12,804 bases of DNA, taken from contig CAZEJK010000144.1 in NCBI GenBank assembly GCA_964512045.1, positions 1 to 12,804 of the forward strand, in the 5' to 3' direction. Positions 1-7,586 of this stretch are shown here, one piece after another (the stretch's first letter is position 1; every line of letters starts with the position of its first letter). This DNA comes from CAZEJK01 sp964512045. Its GTDB lineage: Bacteria; Acidobacteriota; Thermoanaerobaculia; Thermoanaerobaculales; Sulfomarinibacteraceae. Under the pieces are notes generated by a model. The model was given only the letters and a program-made list of their open reading frames with translations, was not told the origin of the DNA and did not search any database. Both the position numbers and the translations under genes were made by a program.

Positions 1-3000
1 CGCGAACAGCTGCCGCTGGCCCTCCAGATCCGGGCACGCGGGGTAGCCGAACGAGTACCTCTTGCCGCGGTAGCGCGCGGCGAGACGGTCTTCCGTGGTC
101 ACCTCGTTCCCGTCCGCGAAGCCCCACGCCGCGCGCAGCCGGGCATGCAGTAGCTCGGCAGCCGCCTCGGCTGTCTCCAGCGCCAGCGCGGCCAGGCCGT
201 GGCTTTTCAGGTACTCGCCCGCCTCCTTCAGGGCTGCTACGCGCTCGCTGATGCCGACGCCAGCCGTGGTAACGAACAGCGCCAGATGGTCGATGGCCAG
301 GATGTAGTCGGTAAGGCAGAGCCCTCCACCCTCCTGACGCGGCAGCTCCCACTCGGCGGCCAGGCTGCCGGTGGCGGGATCGGTGAGCAGCAGCCGGTCC
401 CCCTCCGCCGTGGCCGGGAAGAACTGCCAGACCGCCTGCGCGGTCATCGCGCCGGCCCGACACTCCGCCTGCAGCTCGGCGACCAGCTCCTCGAGCGCCT
501 GGAGTTTGGCATCGGAGCGCTGTTTCGCCCGCCGCACCGAGCCCTTGAACCCCAGATGGCGACCGAACAGCATCTGTGGGTTCACGAGCGACCACACCTC
601 GTCGAGGTCGAGGGTCACGGCGTGGCGCTCGAGATCCGGTGGTGCGGGCGAGGGAACGTCCCGGCGAATCTGGGAACCACGCTCCGACGAGCCGCTCGAC
701 GTGCGCCGCGGCCGCTCGCCCCGCTCCAGCATCTCGTCCACCTCCGCCGCCACCTCGGCCTCGAGCTCGCCCCGAGCGGTGGCGTCGGTCATCCGCTTGA
801 CGATCTCCAGACCCTGCATCGCGTCGGCCGCGTAGGTGGACAGGGCGCCGTACGCCGGGGCGATCTTCGTGTGGGTAAAACGCCGACTGAGGGCGGCCCC
901 ACCGACGACCATCGGCACCGTGACGCCGGCAGCTCGCAGGTCGGCGGCGGTGAGCACCATCTGCTGTGCGCTCTTCACCAGCAGCCCGGACAGCCCGATC
1001 ACATCCGGGCGATGCTTGCGGACGGCGTCCAGGAGCTCCTCCGAGGCCACCCGAATACCGAGGTTGACGACCTCGAAACCGTTGTTGGTCAAAATGATAT
1101 CGACGAGATTCTTGCCGATATCATGGACATCGCCCTTGACAGTGGCCAGCACCACCCGGCCTCGGCCGCCCGTGGCGGAACGGTCCATCAGTGGCTCGAG
1201 CTGATCCACGGCGGCCTTCATCACCTCCGCCGACTGCAGCACCTCGGCGACGATCAGCTGGTTGTCGTTGAACAGGCGGCCCACCTCCGCCATCCCGTCC
1301 ATCAACGGACCGTTGATGATGTCGAGCGGGGTTGGCCACCGCAGGTCGTCGAGTGCCTCCTCGAGGTCGGCAGCGAGCGACGCCTTGGACCCGGTGACAA
1401 CCGCCCGCGCCAGCCGCTCGTCCACCGGAAGATCCGCGTCGGGCGCCGCATCGACAGCGCGGGTGCGACCACGGAACGCCGTCACGTACGCATCCACGGC
1501 ACGCCGGGACCGCTCCACCTCACCCGGACCGATCGCCAGCAGCTCCTCGGCCAGGGCACGCTCATCCGGTGGAATCTCGGCGTAGCGGGCCAGCCGCTGG
1601 GTGTTGACGATCGCGGCGTCGAGCCCGGCCTTGGTGGCGTGGTACAGGTACACCGCGTTCAGAATCTCGCGCCCGGCCGGCGGCAGACCGAACGAGACGT
1701 TGGAGATCCCCAGCACCGTGCGACAGCCGGGAAACTCGCGACGGAGCGCTGTCACCGCCTTCAGAGTCGCTCCTGGCGCGCCGAGGATCGCCTCGTCGCC
1801 GGTGGCACAGGGGAACACCAGGGCATCCCACCACACGTCGTGTGGACCGAGGCCGTGCTCGGTAACCAGGATCGGCCAGCAGCGTCGGGCCACCTCGAGC
1901 TTGCGCTCGAGCGTCACCGCCATCCCCTGCTCGTCGATCAGCCCGACGATCACCGCAGCGCCGAACCGTCGTGCGAGGGCGATCACACGATCGAACCGCT
2001 CGCGACCATCCTCCAGGTTCACCGAGTTCAGGACCGACTTCCCCTGTGCGTGGCGCAGCGCGCGCTCCATCACCTGCGGGTCGGTGGTGTCGATCATCCA
2101 CGGCACGCGCACCCGTCGGGCAAGCCGTGGTAGGAGCTGCTCCATGTCCTCAACCTCGTCCCGCTCCGGGTTCTGCAGGCACACGTCGAGGATCTGGGCG
2201 CCTGTGTCGACCTGGGCACGGCCGACCTCGGCGGCGCCCTCCCACTCGCCGGCCTCGATCAGGCGACGAAACTTGGCGCTACCGAGCACGTTGGTCCGCT
2301 CGCCCACCAACAGTGGACGGTTCGCCTCCTCCAGCTCCACCGCCTCGAGCCCGGACACCATGCAACGCGAGTGGCACGGCACGACCCGCGGGGCCCGGCT
2401 TGCGGCAACCGCGGCCAGCGCCGCCACATGCTCGGCAGTGGTACCACAGCAGCCGCCGACGAGGTTCAGCCAGCCGTTATCGAGGAAGCTGCCGAGCACG
2501 CTCGCCAGCTCCTGCGGACCTTCTGTGTACAGGCCGTTCTCATCCGGCAGTCCGGCGTTCGGAACACACGCGACGCGGGTCCGCGCGAGCATCGACAGGG
2601 TCCGCAGATGCTCGCGCATCCGCTCGGGGCCGGTGGCGCAGTTCAGCCCGAGATAGAGCAGCTCCGCGTGCACCAACGCCACCACCAACGCCTCGACGTC
2701 CTGGCCGCCGAGCATGGTGCCGTTGAGCTCGATGGTGGCGGAAACTGCCACCGGCAGCGTCCAGCCGCAGCGCTCGAACGCCTGGGTGATCCCCTCCAGT
2801 GCGGCCTTCAGGTTCAGCGTGTCCTGACACGTCTCCACCAGCAGGTAGTCGGCCCCGCCGGCCATCAGGCCCAGCGCCTGCGTCCGGTAGTGCGCGGCCA
2901 GCTCGTCGAAGGTCACGCCACCGGTCACGGAGATGGCCACCGTGGTGGGGCCCATCGATCCGGCCACCCAACGGAAACGATCGCCGGAGGCGTGCTCGGC

Positions 3001-3369
3001 GCACGCTTCCCGCGCCAGCTCGGCGGCGCGACGGTTGAGCTCGAACGCCCGCTCGGCAAGGCCATACTCGGCGAGCACCAGCGGTGTGCCACCGAAGCTG
3101 TTCGTCTCGACGATGTCCGCGCCGGCAGACAGATAGGCGCGGTGTACCTGCAGCACCAGATCGGGCCGAGTCACCACGAGGTGCTCGTTGCAACCCTCCA
3201 GCTCGGGGCCGCCGAAGTCCTCTGGTGACAGCCCGGCGGCCTGCATCGCCGTCCCGGTGGCGCCGTCCAGTACCAGCACGCGCTCGGCCAGCGCGGTGTG
3301 CAGCGCTGCGCTCCGTTGGTCGAGATCCGCTGGTCGCTCCGGAGCCTGACCCGTTGTCGTACCCGCCAT
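1..3369 (-). CDS. metH: Cobalamin-dependent methionine synthase, 3' end cut by window edge
   Basis: Transfers a methyl group from 5-methyltetrahydrofolate through cobalamin to homocysteine in the cytoplasm, giving methionine. The reading frame is open for 1123 codons from ATG 3369 to the window edge, and I confirmed the phase at seven motifs. Domains in order: homocysteine-binding barrel with zinc ligands Cys244 (GLNCATGP) and Cys307/Cys308 (GGCCGTT); pterin-binding barrel (LLVGERTNVLGSAKF near 350-365, WMIDTTDP from 424, GISNVSFGLP from 554); cobalamin cap (LFNDNQLIVAEV near 700); cobalamin-binding domain with D747-x-H749-x-x-G752 (DVHDIGKN, His749 being the lower axial ligand) and SGLLVKSAQQM; and the AdoMet reactivation domain with R1104-x3-G1108-Y1109 (RYSFGYPACPD). 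By comparison with E. coli MetH about 60-90 C-terminal residues are missing beyond the edge. The start is fixed by a strong GGAGGGAGG six bases upstream. It lies 60 bases downstream of metF and is very probably cotranscribed. The activation domain implies a flavodoxin-like reductant encoded elsewhere. Confidence 0.97.
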   Translation of the reverse strand, partial: MAGTTTGQAPERPADLDQRSAALHTALAERVLVLDGATGTAMQAAGLSPEDFGGPELEGCNEHLVVTRPDLVLQVHRAYLSAGADIVETNSFGGTPLVLAEYGLAERAFELNRRAAELAREACAEHASGDRFRWVAGSMGPTTVAISVTGGVTFDELAAHYRTQALGLMAGGADYLLVETCQDTLNLKAALEGITQAFERCGWTLPVAVSATIELNGTMLGGQDVEALVVALVHAELLYLGLNCATGPERMREHLRTLSMLARTRVACVPNAGLPDENGLYTEGPQELASVLGSFLDNGWLNLVGGCCGTTAEHVAALAAVAASRAPRVVPCHSRCMVSGLEAVELEEANRPLLVGERTNVLGSAKFRRLIEAGEWEGAAEVGRAQVDTGAQILDVCLQNPERDEVEDMEQLLPRLARRVRVPWMIDTTDPQVMERALRHAQGKSVLNSVNLEDGRERFDRVIALARRFGAAVIVGLIDEQGMAVTLERKLEVARRCWPILVTEHGLGPHDVWWDALVFPCATGDEAILGAPGATLKAVTALRREFPGCRTVLGISNVSFGLPPAGREILNAVYLYHATKAGLDAAIVNTQRLARYAEIPPDERALAEELLAIGPGEVERSRRAVDAYVTAFRGRTRAVDAAPDADLPVDERLARAVVTGSKASLAADLEEALDDLRWPTPLDIINGPLMDGMAEVGRLFNDNQLIVAEVLQSAEVMKAAVDQLEPLMDRSATGGRGRVVLATVKGDVHDIGKNLVDIILTNNGFEVVNLGIRVASEELLDAVRKHRPDVIGLSGLLVKSAQQMVLTAADLRAAGVTVPMVVGGAALSRRFTHTKIAPAYGALSTYAADAMQGLEIVKRMTDATARGELEAEVAAEVDEMLERGERPRRTSSGSSERGSQIRRDVPSPAPPDLERHAVTLDLDEVWSLVNPQMLFGRHLGFKGSVRRAKQRSDAKLQALEELVAELQAECRAGAMTAQAVWQFFPATAEGDRLLLTDPATGSLAAEWELPRQEGGGLCLTDYILAIDHLALFVTTAGVGISERVAALKEAGEYLKSHGLAALALETAEAAAELLHARLRAAWGFADGNEVTTEDRLAARYRGKRYSFGYPACPDLEGQRQLFA

Positions 3370-3375
3370 CACCAG

Positions 3376-3398
3376 CCTCCCTCCGGTTGCAGCACCGG
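3376..3398 (-). promoter_or_regulatory. metH ribosome-binding site with adjoining hairpin
   Basis: On the minus strand GGAGGGAGG (3384-3376) sits six bases before the metH ATG and is among the strongest Shine-Dalgarno sequences in the window. Directly upstream, TCCGGT (3399-3394) can pair with ACCGGA (3387-3382) across a six-base loop. The 3' arm of this stem covers the first three bases of the Shine-Dalgarno stretch but leaves the inner GGAGG free. The ribosome-binding site is well supported; any regulatory role for the short stem is only a suggestion. Confidence 0.7.
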
Positions 3399-3429
3399 AT
3401 CGGCACTCGGAGCGCGCGGACTGCGCACG

Positions 3430-4383
3430 CTACAGGTCGAGACGATCGAGAAGCGAGGGAATCGCAGTCGAGCCCTGCATGACGTAGAAGTGCACCGCCG
3501 GCACTCCGTGGTTGAGGAGCTCCTCGGTCTGTTTCAGCGCCCACTCTATGCCGATCTCGCGCACCTCTTCTCGTGAACCGGCGGCCTCGACAGCCTCGCT
3601 CAACGCCTCGGGGAGGTCGACATGGAACACCCGCGGCAGCGAGCTGAGCTGGTTCGTGCCGGTAAGAATCTTGATTCCCGGCAAGATCGGCACCTCGATG
3701 CCGGCCGACCGGCAACGCTGGACGAAATTGAAGTACTTCTGATTGTCGAAGAACATCTGCGTGACAAGGTACTCCGCCCCGGCGTCCACCTTTGCCTTGG
3801 TCCAGCGGATGTCGCTGGTCAGGTTCGGCGCCTCCACGTGCTTCTCCGGATAGGCCCCTGCGCCGACGCAGAAGTCCGACGGCTCGGCATCGAGCAGATC
3901 CTCCTCGAGGTACACTCCGCGGTTCATCGCCACGATCTGCTCGATCAGATCCGCCGCATGCCGGTTGACCGTACGGTGGTCCTCGATCGGTTTGCTGTAG
4001 CCGCGATCGTCGCCGCGCACCGCAAGCACGTTGTCGATCCCCAGGTAGCGCAGCTCGATCATGAAGTCCTCGGTCTCCTCGCGGGTGAAACCACGGCACA
4101 GCACGTGCGGAACGGCATCGATCCGGTACTTGTTCTGGATCAGGGCACACACCCCCAACGTCCCCGGCCGCTTGCGCTTGACGCGCTTGCGGATCCCCTC
4201 CGGACGTTCCTCGTACACGACCTCGGCCGCGTGCGCGGTGATATCGATGAACGGCGGCTCGTATGGCACCAGGTTCTCGATCAGCTGCAGCAGGTCCGAG
4301 ATGTTGCCGCCCCTCAGCGGCGGGATCAGCTCGAAGCTGATCAACGGACGGTTCGCGCGCGCCAGATGCTCGATGACCTTCAT
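3430..4383 (-). CDS. metF: 5,10-methylenetetrahydrofolate reductase (MTHFR)
   Basis: A 317-residue cytoplasmic flavoprotein that reduces 5,10-methylene- to 5-methyltetrahydrofolate, the methyl donor for MetH. It is the single-domain bacterial MTHFR barrel of about 300 residues, without the eukaryotic regulatory domain. Visible motifs: SFELIPPLRG with the catalytic glutamate at E18 (E. coli E28); PPFIDITAHAAE; the flavin/folate loop VRGDD with D125 (E. coli D120); and MFFDNQKYFNFV from M210 followed by GIEVPILPGI. The start MKVIEHLAR is typical in length and content for this branch, and an in-frame extension upstream to about 5091 has low-complexity sequence unlike the family. No Shine-Dalgarno precedes the ATG; instead TATACT lies seven bases upstream, so the message may be leaderless. 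metH follows after 60 bases on the same strand, making a metF-metH operon for 5-methyl-THF synthesis and use. Confidence 0.96.
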   Translation of the reverse strand: MKVIEHLARANRPLISFELIPPLRGGNISDLLQLIENLVPYEPPFIDITAHAAEVVYEERPEGIRKRVKRKRPGTLGVCALIQNKYRIDAVPHVLCRGFTREETEDFMIELRYLGIDNVLAVRGDDRGYSKPIEDHRTVNRHAADLIEQIVAMNRGVYLEEDLLDAEPSDFCVGAGAYPEKHVEAPNLTSDIRWTKAKVDAGAEYLVTQMFFDNQKYFNFVQRCRSAGIEVPILPGIKILTGTNQLSSLPRVFHVDLPEALSEAVEAAGSREEVREIGIEWALKQTEELLNHGVPAVHFYVMQGSTAIPSLLDRLDL

Positions 4384-4390
4384 GTGCGGC

Positions 4391-4419
4391 AGTATACCGG
4401 GGCCCGCCAGAGATGACCT
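4391..4419 (-). promoter_or_regulatory. Possible metF promoter (leaderless)
   Basis: On the minus strand TATACT (4396-4391) matches five of six bases of the -10 consensus. The usual 6-8 base distance places transcription start at about 4384-4383, on or next to the metF ATG. At 17-base spacing the -35 position reads AGGTCA (4419-4414), only three of six matches. The absence of any purine-rich ribosome-binding site before this ATG supports a leaderless start. An additional promoter further upstream is not excluded. Confidence 0.4.
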
Positions 4420-4526
4420 CGCGGCAGAGCCGTCACGCGGCGACGGGGGGCGTACGGATCGACGGAGCTTCGTGGGCTTCGTGGCTCGGTGGCCGGCGCT
4501 TGGAGTCCGGTGATGGACATCGACGG

Positions 4527-4547
4527 GTGCGCAATCAGCTAGCGCAC
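4527..4547. repeat. Inverted repeat, possible operator upstream of metF
   Basis: GTGCGC (4527-4532) and GCGCAC (4542-4547) are perfect six-base arms around a nine-base AT-richer centre that contains the palindrome AGCT. It lies about 145 bases upstream of the metF ATG. The size and symmetry would suit a dimeric repressor site, but the arms are short, no regulator gene is adjacent, and the match could be chance in GC-rich DNA. Confidence 0.25.
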
Positions 4548-4671
4548 AGGTCAACCCGATGGTCGGGGCTTCGGAGCTCCGGGGCCGGCTGCCGCCTTCC
4601 GGGGCGGGGGCCAGGACCAGTACCGATGCCGGGCTTGCCACGGCGTAGCCGCGGTGGGCGGCTGGGGGAAG

Positions 4672-4689
4672 CGAAGCCGGGTGGCTTCG
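4672..4689. repeat. Hairpin CGAAGCC-GGGT-GGCTTCG
   Basis: Perfect seven-base arms CGAAGCC (4672-4678) and GGCTTCG (4683-4689) enclose a four-base loop. The element lies 68-85 bases beyond the stop codon of the beta-helix gene on its transcribed side, so it could stabilise the 3' end of that message or help terminate it. On the minus strand it is followed by CTTCCCCC rather than a run of T, so it is not a standard intrinsic terminator. Confidence 0.35.
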
Positions 4690-4756
4690 TTGGGTGGTTG
4701 GTGACGGAACGGCGGGTGGGGGCTCCGCGTCCCTGCGTTGCTTCTTCTGATGACGG

Positions 4757-6175
4757 CTACCCGAGGGCCCCGATGATCTGCGCGAGATCGCCGGCGTCGA
4801 CGGCGCCACCGCCGTCGCAGTCGGCCGGGCCGGGGGAGCTGCCGGTGAAGATCCGAGTGCAGGTGGCGGGGATGTCCGTAGCGCCAACGAAGCCGTCGTC
4901 GTCCGCATCGCACTCCAGGTGCATGATCTCGTCGGCGCCGATGTCGGGGGTGGCATCGCGGTGCTCGCCGTCGAGATCGCGATCGGCGACGCCGGCCGCC
5001 AGTACCGTCCCTGCATCCACCGGCGCGACGCCGAAGCCAACGAGATGGAGGTTCCCGTCGGGCACAGACACCACCCAGCTCCCAGGAGCATCGACCAGGT
5101 TGGTCGTCAGGTTCGCGGCGCCGCCACGGTCGCGCAGGTTGTGGCTCACCAGGTTGTTGGCTATGTCGACGACGGTGTTGTCCCAGCGCCACTCGATGGA
5201 GGAGAACGGCGCAGTGGTGGACATGACGGTGTTGTGGACCACCACCGGGTGGCGCGCCTGCTCGATGGCGATGCCGGCGTCGAAGCCGTACTCGGAGCTG
5301 AACAGGTCCGGATCGGACGCTGCCACCATGTTGTTGCGGATCACGCCGTCGATATGGCCGAGATAGCCGGCCTCCGGGTACGGGTTGTCCGGATACGGAC
5401 GTGTCGTGCCCGTGCTGCCGAGCCCGAAGCCGATCCCCCGGGCGCAGTCGAGGATCACGTTCTCCTCCACCAGCGTGTCCCGGCAGCTGTTCCACAGGTG
5501 GATGGCATGCTCGGAAAGCCCCTCGTCGCACCAGAAGCCGGAGATCCGGTTGTGCCGGATCCACCACCCCTGCGCCTGATGGGCATCAAAGCCGCCCGTG
5601 TAGCAGCTGTTACGGATGTGCTCGCGACCCGAGTCAGTGAGCTCGATCGAGCAGCACTCCATCGTCGAGTCGTCCACATACCCTGCGCCGACGGGGTTGA
5701 CCTTCACCGCTTGCTGGCCCGGGTCCACGATCCTGAGGTTGTGCAGCAGCACTCCGGTGATCGCTGTTCCTGGCCCGGAGATGTGGATCGGATGGTCCCA
5801 GGCTCGCTGCAATGTCATATCGGCCACGGTAACGTTCGACGCCGAGATCGACACCAGCTCGTTGGTGGTGTAGGCGCCGTCCAGCACGACCGCATCGCGA
5901 TCGCCGGAAAGGGAGCGCAGGGCCACGCCGTCGGTCACCACCTGGAGCCGGCATCCAGAGTCGCCGCACGACAGGTCGTAGTATCCATCGGCGAACAGCA
6001 CGGTGGTTCCAGCAGCCACTCCCGCAACGACACCCCGCAGGTCCGGCGTGGACGGGCTGACCTGCACCGTCGGACCGGACGGCGCCGGCAGCGCCGGGCA
6101 CGTCGGCTGCGCCCGAGCCGACAGCGCGCACCCGGCAGAAGCGAGGAGCACCACAGCGACGGCTCGACAGTCCAT
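4757..6175 (-). CDS. Secreted right-handed beta-helix protein with C-terminal dockerin/EF-hand-like pair
   Basis: A 472-residue exported protein of unknown substrate. The ATG at 6175 is chosen because GGAGGT lies five bases upstream and a signal peptide follows at once: hydrophobic core AVAVVLLASAG and an Ala-x-Ala site (ARA|QP, after residue 22). A GTG at 6241 would add 22 Arg-rich residues before the signal and is less likely. Residues about 60-390 show the repeating asparagine/valine pattern of a parallel beta-helix (NVTVADMTL, NLRIVDPG, HNRISGFW, ENVILDCA, RNNMVAAS, HNTVMSTT, NNLVSHNL), then PDIGADE at 410-416, a motif often seen after such helices. The C-terminus has two calcium-loop-like segments: D423-x-D425-x-D427-G-x5-D434 and D452-x-D454-x5-D460-x2-D463, spaced 29 residues. 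Many cysteines fit an oxidising exterior. This fold occurs in polysaccharide lyases and hydrolases, but no catalytic residues can be assigned. It lies 62 bases after the MFS gene and may share its message; a TATGCT at 6205-6200 could be a promoter of its own. Confidence 0.85.
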   Translation of the reverse strand: MDCRAVAVVLLASAGCALSARAQPTCPALPAPSGPTVQVSPSTPDLRGVVAGVAAGTTVLFADGYYDLSCGDSGCRLQVVTDGVALRSLSGDRDAVVLDGAYTTNELVSISASNVTVADMTLQRAWDHPIHISGPGTAITGVLLHNLRIVDPGQQAVKVNPVGAGYVDDSTMECCSIELTDSGREHIRNSCYTGGFDAHQAQGWWIRHNRISGFWCDEGLSEHAIHLWNSCRDTLVEENVILDCARGIGFGLGSTGTTRPYPDNPYPEAGYLGHIDGVIRNNMVAASDPDLFSSEYGFDAGIAIEQARHPVVVHNTVMSTTAPFSSIEWRWDNTVVDIANNLVSHNLRDRGGAANLTTNLVDAPGSWVVSVPDGNLHLVGFGVAPVDAGTVLAAGVADRDLDGEHRDATPDIGADEIMHLECDADDDGFVGATDIPATCTRIFTGSSPGPADCDGGGAVDAGDLAQIIGALG

Positions 6176-6237
6176 CCGGCACCTCCAACCTGTGCGTCCA
6201 GCATACCGACAACGAGCTCTCCGCTCGGTGAGCATCG

Positions 6238-7551
6238 TCACCCGACCAGCCCGGCCCGTCGCTCGGCCTCTCTGGCTACCGCAGCTCCCGCGGCCACGTC
6301 CACCCTCGAGAGAATCGCTGCGCCCACCCCGAAGAACACCAGGAGCGCGACGATACCGAGCCGGCTGGTGCCCATCAGCTCGCTGACCAGACCGAACAGC
6401 AGCGGCCCGAGGATTCCGGCGAACTTGGCGCTGGCCGAGTAGAACCCGAAGAGCTCCGCGGCCTTGTGGCGCGGCACCATGGTCGCGTACAGGGAGCGAC
6501 TCAGGGCCTGGCTACCTCCCTGCACCGTGCCGACCAGAGCCGCCAGGACGTAGAAGTGCAGCGCTGTCTCGAGAAAGTAGCCCGAGGCCGAGATCAACGC
6601 GTACACACCGAGTGCCAACAAGATCAGACGCTTGGCACCAAACCGACCCGCCAACGCACCGAAGGCCAGCGCGCACGGGAACCCGACGAACTGGGTGATC
6701 ACCAGCGCGGCGACCATGTCGCCGACACCGATCCCGATCTCGTGGCCGTACGCCGTGGCCATCTTGATGATCGTCGAGATCCCATCGTTGTACACCCAGA
6801 ACGCAACCAGAAACAGCAGCAGATGGCGGTACTGACGGACCTCGCGGAACGTGCGCCCGAGGCGCCGGAAGCCCTCCCCGATTGAGGCGGCACCGAGGCG
6901 CCCGACTGCCGGTGGTTCCGGAACCCGGAGGAGAAGCGGTATCGAGAACGTGACCCACCACACCGCCACGCTGACAAAGGCAGCGCGCACCGCTATGTCC
7001 GCGTTGGCGAAGCCGAACCATCCCGGGCGCAGCACCCAGGCGGCGTTGACCAGCAGCAGCAGGCCTCCCCCGAGGTACCCGAGGGCGTAGCCGCGGGCGG
7101 AGACGCGGTCGATCTCATCCGCCGACGCCAGGCCGGGCAGCAGCGACTCGTAGAACACGTTGCCGCCGGCAAAGCCGACGGAGCCTATGAGATACAGCGC
7201 TGCGGCAAGCCCCCAGGTGGCGTCACCGTTGAGCACCGTCGCCGCCGTGGCGGCCGCTCCGACGAACGCGAACGCTGCCAGGAACCGCTTGCGAGCCCCC
7301 GCATGATCAGCGATCGCACCGAGGAGCGGGGCCACAACACATACCAACGCCAGTGCCAGCGACGAGGTATACCCCCACAGGGCGGTGGCGCGCACCTCGC
7401 TGATCCCCGCGTTCAACGCCAGGGTCCGGAAGAACGGGGGGTACATCGCCGCCATCACGGTGGTGGCAAACGCCGAGTTCGCCCAGTCGTACAGACACCA
7501 GGCGCGGACCGCACGGCGGTGCTCCGGATCGGCGTGGGAACCAGTGGTCAT
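6238..7551 (-). CDS. MFS transporter, UMF1 / Atg22-like family
   Basis: A 437-residue inner-membrane protein with about twelve hydrophobic segments, the normal size for the Major Facilitator Superfamily. The N-terminal YDWANSAFATTV (residues 21-32) is the hallmark of the UMF1 (Atg22-like, vacuole-effluxer-like) branch. MFS motif A is present between helices 2 and 3 as G78-x3-D82 with R87-K88-R89 (GAIADHAGARKR), with a second copy in the C-terminal half (GALAGRFGAKR). Bacterial members are predicted to move small solutes such as sugars or amino acids, but substrates are not defined and none can be read here. The start MTTGSHADP is the last sensible ATG before the first helix; the frame stays open upstream only because it runs antisense to the ABC ATPase gene. 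No Shine-Dalgarno is seen, and TATCCT lies seven bases before the ATG. It is divergent from the ABC operon, and the beta-helix gene follows on the same strand. Confidence 0.92.
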   Translation of the reverse strand: MTTGSHADPEHRRAVRAWCLYDWANSAFATTVMAAMYPPFFRTLALNAGISEVRATALWGYTSSLALALVCVVAPLLGAIADHAGARKRFLAAFAFVGAAATAATVLNGDATWGLAAALYLIGSVGFAGGNVFYESLLPGLASADEIDRVSARGYALGYLGGGLLLLVNAAWVLRPGWFGFANADIAVRAAFVSVAVWWVTFSIPLLLRVPEPPAVGRLGAASIGEGFRRLGRTFREVRQYRHLLLFLVAFWVYNDGISTIIKMATAYGHEIGIGVGDMVAALVITQFVGFPCALAFGALAGRFGAKRLILLALGVYALISASGYFLETALHFYVLAALVGTVQGGSQALSRSLYATMVPRHKAAELFGFYSASAKFAGILGPLLFGLVSELMGTSRLGIVALLVFFGVGAAILSRVDVAAGAAVAREAERRAGLVG

Positions 7552-7558
7552 CGATAGA

Positions 7559-7586
7559 AGGATAGCCGCGCAGCCCGATCGCGCAA
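7559..7586 (-). promoter_or_regulatory. Possible promoter of the MFS gene (leaderless)
   Basis: Minus-strand TTGCGC (7586-7581) and TATCCT (7564-7559) are separated by 16 bases. The first keeps the TTG of the -35 consensus and the second matches four of six -10 bases. Expected transcription start is at 7552-7551, on the ATG, and no ribosome-binding sequence is visible. The -35 hexamer is part of the repeated octamer described for 7579-7685, which would let a bound regulator block it. Confidence 0.4.

Larger units (their letters stand above)
4384..4756. other. Non-coding stretch between the beta-helix gene and metF
   Basis: A 373-base gap with no convincing gene. In-frame open stretches here read as low-complexity Pro/Ala/Arg/Ser sequence on both strands. 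It contains the putative metF promoter at its left end, an inverted repeat GTGCGC/GCGCAC (4527-4532 and 4542-4547, nine-base loop), a ten-base palindrome CGGAGCTCCG (4572-4581), and a hairpin CGAAGCC/GGCTTCG (4672-4689). The heptamer GGCTTCG or its complement occurs four times (4475, 4567, 4672 inverted, 4683). I recognise no riboswitch and no clear T-tract terminator for the beta-helix gene. Confidence 0.6.

Noticed and set aside
199..2133. Long plus-strand open frame of 644 codons opposite metH
   Set aside because: The minus-strand frame here carries clear MetH motifs throughout. The plus-strand product is His/Arg/Gln-rich with no recognisable domain, as expected for an antisense shadow in GC-rich DNA.
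1601..3228. Plus-strand open frames at 1601-2656, 1971-2726 and 2371-3228
   Set aside because: Shadows of metH with Arg/Ser/Pro-rich low-complexity products and no domain.
2540..4150. Minus-strand open frame spanning metH and metF in a different phase
   Set aside because: It crosses both real genes out of frame and has Arg/Gly-rich sequence with no family resemblance.
4384..4756. SAM, SAH or cobalamin riboswitch upstream of metF-metH
   Set aside because: I looked for one because of the genes' function but saw no recognisable conserved core, and the likely promoter lies on the start codon.
4384..5091. N-terminal extension of metF upstream to 5091
   Set aside because: The extra residues are low complexity and overlap the beta-helix gene out of phase; the MTHFR family begins at MKVIEHLAR.
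6176..6220. Lipoprotein signal on the beta-helix protein (Cys16 in SAGC)
   Set aside because: The -3 position is Ser rather than an aliphatic residue, and a clear Ala-x-Ala signal peptidase I site follows at residue 22.
6176..6241. GTG start at 6241 for the beta-helix gene, overlapping the MFS stop (GTGA)
   Set aside because: The overlap would suit coupling, but it adds 22 Arg-rich residues before a good signal peptide, while ATG 6175 has GGAGGT five bases upstream.
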